Positions 12,001-20,379 of a stretch of 64,000 nucleotides of DNA are shown here, piece by piece (the stretch's first letter is position 1; each line of letters opens with the position of its first letter). A program made the position numbers and the translations under genes. The stretch is from Microbacterium mangrovi (GTDB lineage Bacteria > Actinomycetota > Actinomycetes > Actinomycetales > Microbacteriaceae), in assembly GCF_000802305.1 (NCBI RefSeq), contig NZ_JTDK01000010.1, positions 186,001 to 250,000 on the forward strand, read 5' to 3'. The notes below the pieces were generated by a model, which was given only the letters and a program-made list of their open reading frames with translations, had not been told where the DNA came from and searched no databases.

Positions 12001-13283
12001 TCGCACCGCAGCCCCGCTCGCCGCGCCGGTCGCTCGATGATCTCGCGATACGCGGCGGGTGCGATCGGGGCGAGTGCATACACGCCTCGCCCGAGTGCCG
12101 CGCCGATTTCGGGAAGCGCCGTGGCAGCATCCAGGAAATCCGAACGGACCGTGACGATCAGGATGCCGCCGGACGCCAGGAACTGCGCGCAGACGGCGCA
12201 GAAGTCCTCGACTTCCGCGTCGCCTCGCCGGAGCAGCTCTTCGGCCTGGTCGACGAGGATGATCCGGGCCTCGCGGGCGACGGCAGCCCGCAGGGATGCG
12301 GAGCCCGCGCCGCTCGGACGGATGACGGCGCACCGGGAGGAGTCGGGGCAGAGGCGCGCGAGCAGACCGGCCTGCGCCAGCGACGACTTTCCCGAGCCCG
12401 AGGGGCCGGTGATGGTCAGCACCTCACCCGCACGTACGCGATCGACCAGGAGATCGAGGTCGGGGTCGCGGCCGAAGAACAGCTCCGCGTCGTCGGCGGC
12501 GAACGCCGCAAGCCCCCGATACGGGCATTCGGCACTGACCGGGACGGAGACGGGGTCATCCGCAAGTCCGGGATCCTGTCGGAGGATAGCGGCTTCCAGG
12601 TCCGTGAGGCGGGCGGTCGGCTCGAGGCCCAGCTCGTCGAGCAGTCGTTCGCGAGCGGTCCGCAGAGTCTCGAGGGCGTCGGCCTGGCGACCGGCGCGGT
12701 AGTTCGCCTCGGCGAGAAGAGCCCAGCGCTCCTCGCGGAGACCAGCATCGCGCACGAGCCGATCAGCCTCCGGGACCAGGCGCGCGGCGTCCCGGCCGTG
12801 CAGCCGGGACCGCAGCCGTTCCTCCTCGGCGTCCCGCCTGATCTCATCCAGGCGTCGTGCGGCCGCAGCGCCCGGCTCCCAGTCCGCGAGGTCGGGATAG
12901 GCCTCGCCGCGCCACAGCGCGAGCGCGCGGTCGTACTCGTCGACCGCCCGATCGAACTCGCCCTGCGCGACGTGGTCGCGGGCGGAGTCCACCAGGCGCT
13001 CGAAGCGATTGGCGTCGATGGCGTCCGCGTCCAGAGCGAACACGTACGAGCCGGCACGCGTCGCGATGGCGCCACTGCCCAGGCGTTGACGCAAGCGCGC
13101 GATGGCCGTCTTCACCTGCGCCGCCCACGTCTTCGGAGTGTCTTGCGGCCACAGGGCCTCAGCCAGTTCCGCGGGGGACACGGCGGCCCCCTGGCGCACC
13201 ACGAGGACGGCGAGAGTCGTTCGCTCCCGCGGACTCAGCATCGGCCCGCCGACGTCGAGCGCCCCCAGAACGCGCACCGTCAT
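9081..13283 (-). CDS. SARP-type regulator with BTAD, STAND ATPase and C-terminal propeller-like region
   Basis: A 1400-residue regulator. The N-terminus (about 1-90) is an OmpR/SARP-like winged-helix DNA-binding domain (VLGALDVGG, LAVLVVRQGAAVSPAELAEALW). It is followed by a bacterial transcriptional activation domain (about 90-240). An nSTAND-type ATPase follows, with P-loop GPSGSGKSS at about 293-301 and Walker B IILVDQAEELL. A single membrane segment (about 653-675, LALFAASILVVLAVVAGAVAAV) precedes some 700 residues of repeat-like beta structure resembling WD40 or quinoprotein propellers. The start at MTVRVLG is chosen because upstream residues are low-complexity. It is divergent from the 5'-nucleotidase gene; the target is unknown. 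Confidence 0.85.
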   Translation of the reverse strand: MTVRVLGALDVGGPMLSPRERTTLAVLVVRQGAAVSPAELAEALWPQDTPKTWAAQVKTAIARLRQRLGSGAIATRAGSYVFALDADAIDANRFERLVDSARDHVAQGEFDRAVDEYDRALALWRGEAYPDLADWEPGAAAARRLDEIRRDAEEERLRSRLHGRDAARLVPEADRLVRDAGLREERWALLAEANYRAGRQADALETLRTARERLLDELGLEPTARLTDLEAAILRQDPGLADDPVSVPVSAECPYRGLAAFAADDAELFFGRDPDLDLLVDRVRAGEVLTITGPSGSGKSSLAQAGLLARLCPDSSRCAVIRPSGAGSASLRAAVAREARIILVDQAEELLRRGDAEVEDFCAVCAQFLASGGILIVTVRSDFLDAATALPEIGAALGRGVYALAPIAPAAYREIIERPARRAGLRCEPGLVEVIVRDVTGRPASLPLASYALVETWARREGTTLTVAGYEAAGGIAGAVSASAEAAYRQLAPEEQHICRSLMLRLVARDGDGTTLRRHPPAAPLRSDPVRRAVLDRLADARLVTTEDDAIVIAHEAVAGAWPRLDAWLEEDARGARLLASVSAGAQAWDADGRPEDQLLRGARLALTREWVEQTTPDLTDVERAFVDESASKHQDRERALEARMRRDLRQNRTLRLALFAASILVVLAVVAGAVAAVRGREAAAAAREEMIQAITSRSLALRSTNRDVAALMSVAAVKRWPNDPRARAALAGTITAAGGFTGPTYIKDAVWRISAWPIPGTRQALVVRDQVNVEIDDLDSGKRLRTFSTRLPRPNTQVRPWVRVSADGSTALILQHFDGSDTAQTGKDKSERAWFFDVRTGRQIGRAIPVPNELAETVALSADGRFATWATIGPLVVLDRDRGTVRTRDDLSPLDWFEDSAASTFDSKGRIVLASRTGSIDVIDPQTLRTLSHRLIHAPGFLGRYVSVADDGTTLHQGGDGLLTVSPTGTELWRHPFDRAGECSRSAASSESNVATCGDERGHIEVRDLRTGLLRMPAANYQLGASGDLVFSRNGEELLLMSALAPAIGHLRVDGSGPASTAIASGFKPAGDFDSSGHLLLLASRAQNPGVQQEFAVWNVDTDRPVFRIPQDVRTPYRGILQGPVWADDHTLLVVDAVDPTLFNGRQVNLALDVRTGKLRPTGLVDGNYPVARSRDPKVLYAAEPTGVVVIDERTLVPTSTVFATQEPVVTISDDSARHRVAITQFNMTTNALETVVFDGRTGRRLATGLPTYTATALLDDKRLLGVATVDSGIFDATTLKSLHTIARVEGSFMIDVSEASHTALLYGSGDGGAQIIDTRSLTPIGDGMPAAVDTAGALSSDGTLAATAPLDAGVVIHRLDAKSEIAAACRLAGRELTAEEWKTYLASLGSQQTLCGRR

Positions 13284-13422
13284 GACTGGAGTGTCCCGCG
13301 CGCCGTGGGCGCGGTCAAGAGTGCCGGCGGCTCGCGCTCCTGCGCTTTTCGTCCTTCGCGGAACGCGCAACCGCTGCGTGAGGAAAAGTTCATCCTCAGA
13401 TTCTTGTCAGGGAATGTTCAGC

Positions 13423-15333
13423 ATGGTTGCATCGTGGCTCATGGGAGAACACACACCTCACGAACACCACCGCCACGCCGCCGCACCCGAACCCCGTTGG
13501 TGCTCCTGCGCGGTCCCCGACGACGTCGAACAAGAGCGACGATCCGGGGTCAGCCGACGCGGGTTCCTCACCGGCGTCAGCGCCGCGAGCGCGCTCGCGG
13601 CGGCGGGATGGGCGGCGAGCTCGGACAAGGCGTCGGCAGCCGACTTCAACGGCAAGGGCCCGACCGTGACGATCACGATCATGGGCACGTCCGACATCCA
13701 CTCGCACGCGGTCAACTGGGACTACTACACGAACGCCGAGTACCACGACGCGGCGGGCAACGCCGTCGGGCTGTCCCGCGTCTCGAGCGTGGTCAATCAG
13801 ATCCGCAAGGATCGCGGCCGCGACAAGACGCTGCTGTTCGACGCGGGCGACACGATCCAGGGCACCCCGCTCGGCTTCTACTACGCCACCGTCGAGCCGA
13901 TCACGCAGACCGGGGCCGTCCACCCGATGGCCGCGCAGATGAACGCCATCGGTTACGACGCCGTCGCGCTCGGCAACCACGAGTTCAACTACGGACTCGA
14001 GTTCCTCGACAACTGGATCTCGCAGATGAAGGCGCCCGTGCTCGGCGCCAATGCGGTGCACGCCGGCACGAAGGTGCCCGCGTACCGTCCGTACACGATC
14101 AAGACGCTCAACCCGCACGGTGCGAAGCCGGTGCGCGTCGGCGTCCTCGGCCTCACCAACCCGGGGATCGTCATCTGGGACAAGGCTCACGTGAGCGGAA
14201 AGCTCGAGGTTCTCGACGTCGTCGAGACCGCCAAGCGGTGGGTACCGGTCATGCGCGACGAGGGCGTCGACGTGCTCGTGGTGAGCGTCCACGCCGGCGA
14301 CACGGGAAAGTCGTCCTACGGACCCGACCTGCCGATCGAGAACGCGGCTGCGCTCATCGCCGAGCAGGTGCCCGGCATCGACGCGATCCTGTTCGGACAT
14401 GCCCACGTCGACGTCCCCCAGCGTTTCGTCACGAACGCGGTGACGGGCGACACGGTCGTGATGAGCGAGCCGCGGTGCTGGGGCGAGCGCCTCAGCGTGT
14501 TCGACATCGGACTGCGGATCGAGAAGGGGCGGTGGAAGGTCGTGTCGAAGTCGTCGACGACGGTGAACACGAACACCGTCGAGGACGACCCGGCTCTCGT
14601 CGCCGTGGTGAAGGCCCAGCACGACGCCGTCGTGAAGTACGTGAACAGCCCGGTCGCGACCTCGACCGAGGAGCTGTCGGCGGCGGACTCCTGCTGGAAG
14701 GACACCGCCATCCTCGACTACGTCCACAAGGTGCAGACCGACACCGTGATCAAGGCGATCGCGGGTACGCCGCAGGCATCCCTGCCGGTCATCTCGATCG
14801 CCGCGCCGTTCAACAGGCAGGCCGTGTTCCCGGCCGGGCAGGTGACGATCCGGGATGTCGCGGGTCTCTACATCTACGACAACACCCTGCTGGCCTCCGT
14901 CCTCACCGGAGCCCAGATCAAGGACTACCTCGAGTACTCCGCGCGGTACTTCGCCCAGGTCGCGCCGGGCGCGCCCGTGGATCCCGCCTCCTGGACGAAC
15001 GCGCTGAGCCTGCCGGACTACAACTACGACCAGCTGTCGGGCGTGACCTACGACATCGACATCTCGCAGCCGGCAGGCTCGCGGATCGTCGACCTCGCCT
15101 TCGAGGGCGCCCCGGTGGCGGACGGTCAGCAGTTCGTCGTGGCCGTCAACAACTACCGCCAGTCCGGTGGCGGCAGCTTCCCGCACATCGCGTCGGCGCC
15201 GGTCGTCTACAACGCGCAGGTGGCCATCCGCGAGGCGATCGTGGCGTACGCGTCGGCCGCGAAGGTGATCGACCCCGCCGACTTCCACGTCGTGAACTGG
15301 CGGCTCGTGCGCGGCGGCACGCCGGTCTTCTGA
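13423..15333 (+). CDS. Tat-exported bifunctional metallophosphatase / 5'-nucleotidase
   Basis: A 636-residue exported hydrolase of the UshA/CpdB family that likely cleaves nucleotides or cyclic nucleotides outside the cell. A long N-region is followed by the twin-arginine motif SRRGFLTG and a hydrophobic stretch. The metallophosphatase motifs are GTSDIHSHAV, DAGDTIQG, GNHEFNYG and GHAHVD. The second half is the 5'-nucleotidase C-terminal domain. AGGGA at 13409-13413 favours the ATG at 13423; ATGs at 13414 and 13441 are alternatives. TTCA/GTCA repeats just upstream may hint at phosphate control, but weakly. A strong terminator follows. Confidence 0.9.
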   Translation: MVASWLMGEHTPHEHHRHAAAPEPRWCSCAVPDDVEQERRSGVSRRGFLTGVSAASALAAAGWAASSDKASAADFNGKGPTVTITIMGTSDIHSHAVNWDYYTNAEYHDAAGNAVGLSRVSSVVNQIRKDRGRDKTLLFDAGDTIQGTPLGFYYATVEPITQTGAVHPMAAQMNAIGYDAVALGNHEFNYGLEFLDNWISQMKAPVLGANAVHAGTKVPAYRPYTIKTLNPHGAKPVRVGVLGLTNPGIVIWDKAHVSGKLEVLDVVETAKRWVPVMRDEGVDVLVVSVHAGDTGKSSYGPDLPIENAAALIAEQVPGIDAILFGHAHVDVPQRFVTNAVTGDTVVMSEPRCWGERLSVFDIGLRIEKGRWKVVSKSSTTVNTNTVEDDPALVAVVKAQHDAVVKYVNSPVATSTEELSAADSCWKDTAILDYVHKVQTDTVIKAIAGTPQASLPVISIAAPFNRQAVFPAGQVTIRDVAGLYIYDNTLLASVLTGAQIKDYLEYSARYFAQVAPGAPVDPASWTNALSLPDYNYDQLSGVTYDIDISQPAGSRIVDLAFEGAPVADGQQFVVAVNNYRQSGGGSFPHIASAPVVYNAQVAIREAIVAYASAAKVIDPADFHVVNWRLVRGGTPVF

Positions 15334-15339
15334 CGCACC

Positions 15340-15379
15340 GGCGGCATCCCTCGGCGCGCGGGCGTCGAGGGATGCCGCC
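15340..15379 (+). terminator. Hairpin terminator after the 5'-nucleotidase gene
   Basis: A perfect 14-bp stem, GGCGGCATCCCTCG with its complement, closes a 12-nt loop and begins 6 bp after the stop codon. Confidence 0.8.
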
Positions 15380-15409
15380 TCGGCGCCGATCGCGTCCCGT
15401 CGTCCGCGT

Positions 15410-15415
15410 TAGCCT
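15410..15415 (+). promoter_or_regulatory. Leaderless-type -10 box (TAGCCT)
   Basis: TAGCCT lies 6 bp before the GTG start at 15422, the same geometry as at 440 and 3448. The gap is G-rich (GGGGGA), so a very short ribosome binding site cannot be excluded. Confidence 0.45.
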
Positions 15416-15421
15416 GGGGGA

Positions 15422-15961
15422 GTGACCCCGGATCCAGACGACGAGGACGCCTTCACCTGGGAGGGGGACGAGCATCCGACGCGCGCGTCGCTGCATCGAT
15501 CCCCGTCCGCCGATGAAGGCGCCACCACCGGCGCCCCTGTGCGACCTGCCCCGACGCCCGAGCCGAGCGCGCCCCCGGCGCCGGAACCGGCTGACAGCGG
15601 CGATGCCTCCGTGCCCGAGGCCGCGACGGCCGAGCGGGAGCCGATGGGCAACGTCGCGCTCGTGGCGTCCGGCATCCTCGGCGGCATCTACCTGCTCTAC
15701 ATCGTCGGATGGATCATCGGGGGCCTGCGGGTCTCGCGCGTCGCCGGGTACCTCGTTTCCACCACGGGGGAGCCGCCGGCGATGTGGGCGAGCGGGAACG
15801 TCGTGGGCGTCTGGCTGGCCGCCCTCGCGCCCGCCCTCTGGTTCGCCACCGTCTGGATCGTCTCGCGCCGGTCCCGGCCGTGGGTGCGCTGGGTCTGGCT
15901 CGTCGCCGGGGCCGTTCTGCTCGTGCCGTGGCCACTGTTCATGCTGGGGGTGCAGGGATGA
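15422..15961 (+). CDS. Membrane protein with acidic proline-rich N-terminus
   Basis: A 179-residue protein. The first 80 or so residues are acidic and rich in proline and alanine, likely disordered and cytoplasmic. Three membrane segments follow: VALVASGILGGIYLLYIVGWIIGG, VVGVWLAALAPALWFATVWIV and WVWLVAGAVLLVPWPLFML. No family is recognised and function is unknown. It overlaps the next membrane-protein gene by 4 bp (ATGA), so the two probably act together. The start is GTG with a TAGCCT box 6 bp upstream. Confidence 0.7.
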   Translation: MTPDPDDEDAFTWEGDEHPTRASLHRSPSADEGATTGAPVRPAPTPEPSAPPAPEPADSGDASVPEAATAEREPMGNVALVASGILGGIYLLYIVGWIIGGLRVSRVAGYLVSTTGEPPAMWASGNVVGVWLAALAPALWFATVWIVSRRSRPWVRWVWLVAGAVLLVPWPLFMLGVQG

Positions 15962-16317
15962 CCGAACAGGATTCCGCCGTCGCACGACGCGGGAGCGTCA
16001 TGCCGGTGTGGCTGGTGTTCACGATCGCCGGTGTGCTGGGCCTCTTCTACGCCTTCGTGGTGTGGAACGCGGTCACGCTCCTCGTCTTCCAGGCCGGCGG
16101 CCGGCTCGGTTTGAACGGGCTCGGCTGGTTCGTCCTCCTCTTCGCGATCGTGTTCCCGATCGCCGCGTACGCTGGCGCGTTCGCCCTCGGCTGGCGGCGG
16201 CGTGCGGGGGAGTTCGTGCTGATCCTCGTGACCGGGCTCGCGCTGGTCGCCTGCTTCTGGCTCAGCATCCTCGCCTACGCGTATGCGTTCGGAGCGGGGC
16301 TGCTGGGTTCGTCATAA
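15958..16317 (+). CDS. Hypothetical membrane protein
   Basis: A 119-residue protein with three strongly hydrophobic segments, at about residues 17-43, 53-80 and 88-112, and little else. The ATG at 15958 overlaps the stop of the preceding membrane-protein gene, which shows translational coupling. No known domain is visible. A two-protein membrane complex with its neighbour is a reasonable inference, not a demonstrated one. It stops 123 bp before serA, which has its own promoter region. Confidence 0.7.
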   Translation: MTEQDSAVARRGSVMPVWLVFTIAGVLGLFYAFVVWNAVTLLVFQAGGRLGLNGLGWFVLLFAIVFPIAAYAGAFALGWRRRAGEFVLILVTGLALVACFWLSILAYAYAFGAGLLGSS

Positions 16318-16328
16318 TGCGTCCCCGA

Positions 16329-16370
16329 GACTTTCCGCGTGACGGAAGTCCTCGGCGCTCACGGTAAGCT
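16329..16370 (+). promoter_or_regulatory. Putative serA promoter with inverted repeat
   Basis: TTCCG-N5-CGGAA at 16333-16347 sits inside a longer imperfect dyad (GACTT...AAGTC, one bulged T). It lies 17 bp before a TAAGCT -10 candidate at 16365-16370. The dyad covers the expected -35 region, so a repressor or activator site is plausible. serA starts at 16441, leaving a leader of about 65 nt. Confidence 0.35.
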
Positions 16371-16440
16371 GACAGCGTCTCGCCCCCATTGGCGTGCGGC
16401 GTGGCATCCCACCCGCATGTGCACTCCAAAGGGGAGACCT

Positions 16441-18045
16441 GTGTCGAAGCCCGTCGTCCTGCTCGCAGAACAACTCTCGCCCGCCACGATCGATGCGCTC
16501 GGTCCCGACTTCGACGTTCGCCACGTCGACGGAACCGACCGCCCAGCGCTCCTCGCGTCGCTCGCCGATGCGGATGCGGTGCTCATCCGGTCGGCGACGC
16601 AGATGGATGCCGAGGCCATCGCCGCCTCGAGCCGTCTCAAGGTGATCGCGCGTGCGGGCGTCGGCCTCGACAACGTCGACATCAAGGCGGCCACCACGGC
16701 CGGCGTGATGGTCGTCAACGCCCCGACGTCCAACATCATCTCCGCCGCCGAGCTGACCATCGGCCACATCCTGAGCCTTGCCCGTCGCATCCCGGCCGCG
16801 CACGCCTCGCTCGCCGGCGGCGCCTGGAAGCGCAGCTCCTACACCGGCACCGAGCTCTACGAGAAGACCGTCGGCATCATCGGCCTCGGCCGGATCGGCG
16901 CACTGATCACCGCGCGCCTCCAGGCCTTCGACATGAAGGTCATCGCGTACGACCCGTACGTGACGAGCGCCCGCGCCCAGCAGCTGGGCGTGCAGCTGGT
17001 GACGCTGGACGAGCTCCTCGAGCAGTCGGACTTCGTCACGATCCACATGCCGCGCACCCCCGAGACCACCGGCATGATCGGGGCGGAGCAGTTCCGCGCG
17101 ATGAAGTCGTCCGCGTACGTGGTGAACGTCGCCCGCGGCGGGCTGATCGACGAGGCGGCGCTGCACGACGCGCTGAAGGCCGGCGAGATCGCCGGAGCCG
17201 GTCTCGACGTCTTCACCTCCGAGCCGCCGGCCGAGGGCGGCACCGCCCGTGCCCTTCTGGACCTGCCCAACGTCGTGGTGACGCCCCACCTCGGTGCGAG
17301 CACCGACGAGGCGCAGGAGAAGGCGGGCATCTCGGTCGCGCGCTCGGTGCGTCTCGCGCTCGGCGGCGAGCTCGTGCCGGATGCCGTCAACGTCGCCGGC
17401 GGTGCCATCGACCCGTACGTGCGCCCCGGCATCCCGCTCGTCGAGAAGCTCGGCCAGATCTTCTCCGCGCTCGCCCAGTCGCCGCTCACCAGCCTCGACG
17501 TCGAGGTGCACGGCGAGCTGCAGGACTACGACGTGAGCGTGCTCAAGCTCGCCGCGCTGAAGGGCGTCTTCACGAACATCGTCAGCGAGACGGTGTCGTA
17601 CGTCAACGCCCCGCTCCTGGCCGAGCAGCGCGGAATCGACGTGCGCCTGCTCGTGGACGGCGACAGCCCCGAGTACCGCAACGTCATCACCCTTCGCGGC
17701 GCCCTCTCGGACGGCTCGCAGCTGGCGGTCTCCGGCACCCTGACCGGTCCGAAGCAGATCGAGAAGCTCGTCGGCATCAACGACTACGCCGTCGAGCTGC
17801 CGATCGAGCAGCACCACATCGTCATGCTGTACACCGACCGGCCGGGCATCGTCGCGGTGTACGGTCAGCGTTTCGGCGAGGCCGGGATCAACATCGCCGG
17901 CATGCAGATCGCCCGCGAGACCGCCGGCGGCCAGGCGATGTCGGTTCTGACCGTCGACTCGCCGGTCGATGACGCCCTGCTCGACGAGGTCCGGGTGGCG
18001 ATCGACGCCGACGTCTTCGCGCAGATCGCGATCACCGAGGACTGA
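16441..18045 (+). CDS. serA: D-3-phosphoglycerate dehydrogenase
   Basis: A 534-residue enzyme of serine synthesis that oxidises 3-phosphoglycerate to 3-phosphohydroxypyruvate with NAD+. The 2-hydroxyacid dehydrogenase core shows GVGLDNVDIKAAT, the NAD loop GLGRIGALI (about residues 146-154) and VVNVARGGLIDEAAL. The catalytic histidine lies in TPHLGAST. A C-terminal intervening domain and an ACT domain (from about residue 460, HHIVMLYTDRPGIVA) mark the long actinobacterial form with serine feedback. The GTG start follows AAAGGGGAG, a strong ribosome binding site. Confidence 0.96.
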   Translation: MSKPVVLLAEQLSPATIDALGPDFDVRHVDGTDRPALLASLADADAVLIRSATQMDAEAIAASSRLKVIARAGVGLDNVDIKAATTAGVMVVNAPTSNIISAAELTIGHILSLARRIPAAHASLAGGAWKRSSYTGTELYEKTVGIIGLGRIGALITARLQAFDMKVIAYDPYVTSARAQQLGVQLVTLDELLEQSDFVTIHMPRTPETTGMIGAEQFRAMKSSAYVVNVARGGLIDEAALHDALKAGEIAGAGLDVFTSEPPAEGGTARALLDLPNVVVTPHLGASTDEAQEKAGISVARSVRLALGGELVPDAVNVAGGAIDPYVRPGIPLVEKLGQIFSALAQSPLTSLDVEVHGELQDYDVSVLKLAALKGVFTNIVSETVSYVNAPLLAEQRGIDVRLLVDGDSPEYRNVITLRGALSDGSQLAVSGTLTGPKQIEKLVGINDYAVELPIEQHHIVMLYTDRPGIVAVYGQRFGEAGINIAGMQIARETAGGQAMSVLTVDSPVDDALLDEVRVAIDADVFAQIAITED

Positions 18046-18062
18046 CGCAGAGAAACTTTTTC

Positions 18063-18092
18063 GCGGGGGCTGTCGATTTCGGCAGCCCCCGC
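18063..18092 (+). terminator. Hairpin terminator after serA
   Basis: A perfect 10-bp stem, GCGGGGGCTG with CAGCCCCCGC, closes a 10-nt loop and begins 17 bp after the serA stop codon. Confidence 0.75.
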
Positions 18093-18153
18093 ACGTCGTT
18101 TCGGTGTTCCATGAGAAGCGGGCCGAAGGCACCGCACGACGAAGGAGACCGAC

Positions 18154-18513
18154 ATGTCCGACGAGTACCTGATCGTCATCCGCGAACCCGAATGGGATCC
18201 CGCGGTGCTGTCAGCCGAGCAGATCGAGATGGACCTCGCGGGGCACCGCGCGTTCCAGGCCGCGGTGGCCGATGCGGGTCAGAAGGTCCTCGCCTCCGCG
18301 CCGCTGCGCCCGCAGTCCGAGGCGACCCGCATCACGCCCTCGCAGAGCGGTGCGGTGTTCACCGATGGCCCGTTCGGCGAGACCCGCGAGGTGCTGACCG
18401 GGTTCTACACGATCACCGCGGAGTCCGTGGCGCAGGCGCGCGAACTCGCCGCCCTCGTCCCCACCGGCGGGTGGCTCGAGCTGTACCCGGTGATGGAGCT
18501 GCCGGGCGCGTGA
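18154..18513 (+). CDS. DGPF/YCII-domain protein linked to an ECF sigma factor
   Basis: A 119-residue protein of the YCII-related DGPF family. The signature FTDGPFGETREVLTGFYTI sits at about residues 68-86. GAAGGAG precedes the ATG. DGPF proteins are the typical genomic partners of ECF42-group sigma factors, and such a gene follows 52 bp downstream here. Their biochemical role is not known; they are not classical anti-sigma factors. Family assignment is solid. Confidence 0.85.
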   Translation: MSDEYLIVIREPEWDPAVLSAEQIEMDLAGHRAFQAAVADAGQKVLASAPLRPQSEATRITPSQSGAVFTDGPFGETREVLTGFYTITAESVAQARELAALVPTGGWLELYPVMELPGA

Positions 18514-18565
18514 GGCGCCCTCCCGCCCGGGTGCGCGACCGCGTCGCGATCGGTTGAATGGGGCA

Positions 18566-19795
18566 GTGAGCTCCGCCATCGAATCCGCGTACCGAGAGGA
18601 TGCCGGACGCATCCTCGGCGCGGTCGCGCACTACACCGGCGATCTGCAGGCGGCGGAGGACGCCGTCCACGAGGCGTTCCTCCGGGCGCTGGCCCAGGAG
18701 CGGGCCGGGACGGTGCTGCGCAATCCGGCCGCGTGGATCACGACGTCGGCGCGCCGCATCGCGGTGGACCAGCTTCGTCGTGCGCAGACAGCGGTGCGGG
18801 CGCTCCCGGCGCTGGCCGCGCAGGCACCGGCGGCGGAGGAGACCGACATGTCGGACTTCGTGTTCACGGGCGACGAACGCCTGGAGCTCATCTTGATGAT
18901 GTGTCATCCGGAGCTCGCCGAGGAGGCGCGCATCGCGCTCGCTCTGCGGTTCGTGTGCGCCGTGCCGACGAGGGATGTCGCGGCGATGCTGCTCGTTCCC
19001 GAGGCGACCATGGCCGCCCGGCTCACCCGGGCGAAGAAGCGGCTGCACGACTCGCCCATCCGGTTCGGGATGGACGACGAGGCGGACGTCACGGCGCGGA
19101 TGCCGGACGCCCTGACGGTGATCTCGCTGGTGTACACGGCCGGGTACGCGGCGCCGGCGGCAGAGACGAGCGGTCGCCTCCGCGCCGACGCGATCGACCT
19201 TGCCCGCGATGCGGTGCGCGTGCGGCCCGGAGACCCGGAGGCGTCCGGGCTGCTGGGGCTGCTGCTGCTCACCGAGGCGCGCCAGCCGACCCGTCTGGAT
19301 CCTTCCGGCGATCTCGTCGAACTCGCCACCGCGAACCGGGCGCTGTGGGATGCCGGTCTCATCCGCGAGGGCCGGGACCGCGCCACCCGTGCGCTGCAGG
19401 GCGGCACCGGGCGGTTCGCGCTCATGGCGGGGATCGCGGGGCTTCATGCCACGGCGGCGCGCTGGGACGACACCGACTGGGTCTCCATCGCGCGGCTCTA
19501 CGACGGTCTCGTCGCGGCCTGGCCGTCGCCGTCGGCGCGTCTGGCCCGGATCGTCGCGCGCGGCTACAGTCCCGACGTCGGTCCCGAAGCCGCCGGAAGC
19601 GAGCTCGACGGGGAGCAGGACCTGTTCACGGGTGTCCAGGCCGGGACGGCCTTCGCGGCCCGCGCCGATCTGGCTGCCCGCCGCGGCGACCGTGCCGAAG
19701 CCGCGGCGGCATACCGCGAGGCGATCGCGCGGGAATCGGATGCCGCGGTCGTGGCGTTCCTTCGTCGGAGACTGGCCGAGGTCACCAGGTCGTGA
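18566..19795 (+). CDS. ECF42-type RNA polymerase sigma factor
   Basis: A 409-residue sigma factor. Region 2 lies at about residues 5-75 (GDLQAAEDAVHEAFLRALAQE, NPAAWITTSARRIAVDQLRR). Region 4 follows at about 105-165 with the helix-turn-helix VPTRDVAAMLLVPEATMAARLTRAKKRL. The rest is a C-terminal extension of about 240 residues with TPR-like helices, diagnostic of the ECF42 group. That extension, rather than an anti-sigma factor, is thought to be needed for activity. The start is GTG 18566; an in-frame TTG lies at 18554. Its end overlaps the convergent TetR gene by 14 bp. Confidence 0.88.
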   Translation: MSSAIESAYREDAGRILGAVAHYTGDLQAAEDAVHEAFLRALAQERAGTVLRNPAAWITTSARRIAVDQLRRAQTAVRALPALAAQAPAAEETDMSDFVFTGDERLELILMMCHPELAEEARIALALRFVCAVPTRDVAAMLLVPEATMAARLTRAKKRLHDSPIRFGMDDEADVTARMPDALTVISLVYTAGYAAPAAETSGRLRADAIDLARDAVRVRPGDPEASGLLGLLLLTEARQPTRLDPSGDLVELATANRALWDAGLIREGRDRATRALQGGTGRFALMAGIAGLHATAARWDDTDWVSIARLYDGLVAAWPSPSARLARIVARGYSPDVGPEAAGSELDGEQDLFTGVQAGTAFAARADLAARRGDRAEAAAAYREAIARESDAAVVAFLRRRLAEVTRS

Positions 19796-20327
19796 GGCCG
19801 ACCACGCGCTCGATGAGCGTGTCGAGCGCTTCGCCGTGGGGGACCGAGCTCAGCTGTGCATCGCCACCCATCGTGCTGTTGAACGAGAGACCGTCGGCGA
19901 GGAGCATCACGAGGTCCAGCGCGAGGGCGTCACGTGTGTGCGGGCGGAGTGCGTCCTCCCACTGCAACCGCACCGTGCGGATGGCGTCTCGCGCGGGCTC
20001 AGAGCCCGACTGCGCGAGCCGTGCGACGGCGATCATCGCGCGATCGAGGTTGTCGTCCTCGGCCGCCGATGTGCGCAGGAAGTAGGTGACGGACCCTTCT
20101 TCGGCGGACTCGAGTTCGGCGAGGTCGTCGGCGACCAGCTTCAGAAGCCGGTCGACCATCGCCGACTCGAGCGCCTCCTTGGAGGCGAAGTGGTACAGCA
20201 GGCCGCCCTTGGAGACCCCCGCCTGGCGGGCGACGGCATCCATCGTCGCGGCGCGGGCGCCCTCATTGCTGAGGATCTGCTCGAACGCATCGAGGACGAT
20301 CTCACGGGCACGGGGTGGGCGACTCAT
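19782..20327 (-). CDS. TetR-family repressor, probably of the adjacent efflux gene
   Basis: A 181-residue TetR regulator. The N-terminal helix-turn-helix is visible at about residues 25-50 (TMDAVARQAGVSKGGLLYHFASKEAL). The C-terminal half is a ligand-binding domain. The ATG at 20327 (MSRPPRAREI) is preferred to an upstream frame start because TetR proteins begin close to the DNA-binding domain. It is divergent from a DHA2 efflux gene 86 bp away, with a dyad TACCG-N6-CGGTA between them. Repression of that pump, relieved by its substrate, is inferred. Confidence 0.85.
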   Translation of the reverse strand: MSRPPRAREIVLDAFEQILSNEGARAATMDAVARQAGVSKGGLLYHFASKEALESAMVDRLLKLVADDLAELESAEEGSVTYFLRTSAAEDDNLDRAMIAVARLAQSGSEPARDAIRTVRLQWEDALRPHTRDALALDLVMLLADGLSFNSTMGGDAQLSSVPHGEALDTLIERVVGLTTW

Positions 20328-20379
20328 CCCGTCAAGGCTAGCCCGACCGGGGCGGATCAACGGATCGATGTGATACTGT

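Noticed and set aside
13388..13421. PHO-box-like TTCA/GTCAG repeats before the 5'-nucleotidase gene
   Set aside because: The spacing is irregular and the matches are short. Phosphate control is plausible for such an enzyme, but the sequence does not support a specific site.
11793..15425. 1210-codon plus-strand frame across the regulator and nucleotidase genes
   Set aside because: It is the complement of one gene and an off-frame of another. It has no domain, and the true genes on either side have clear motifs.
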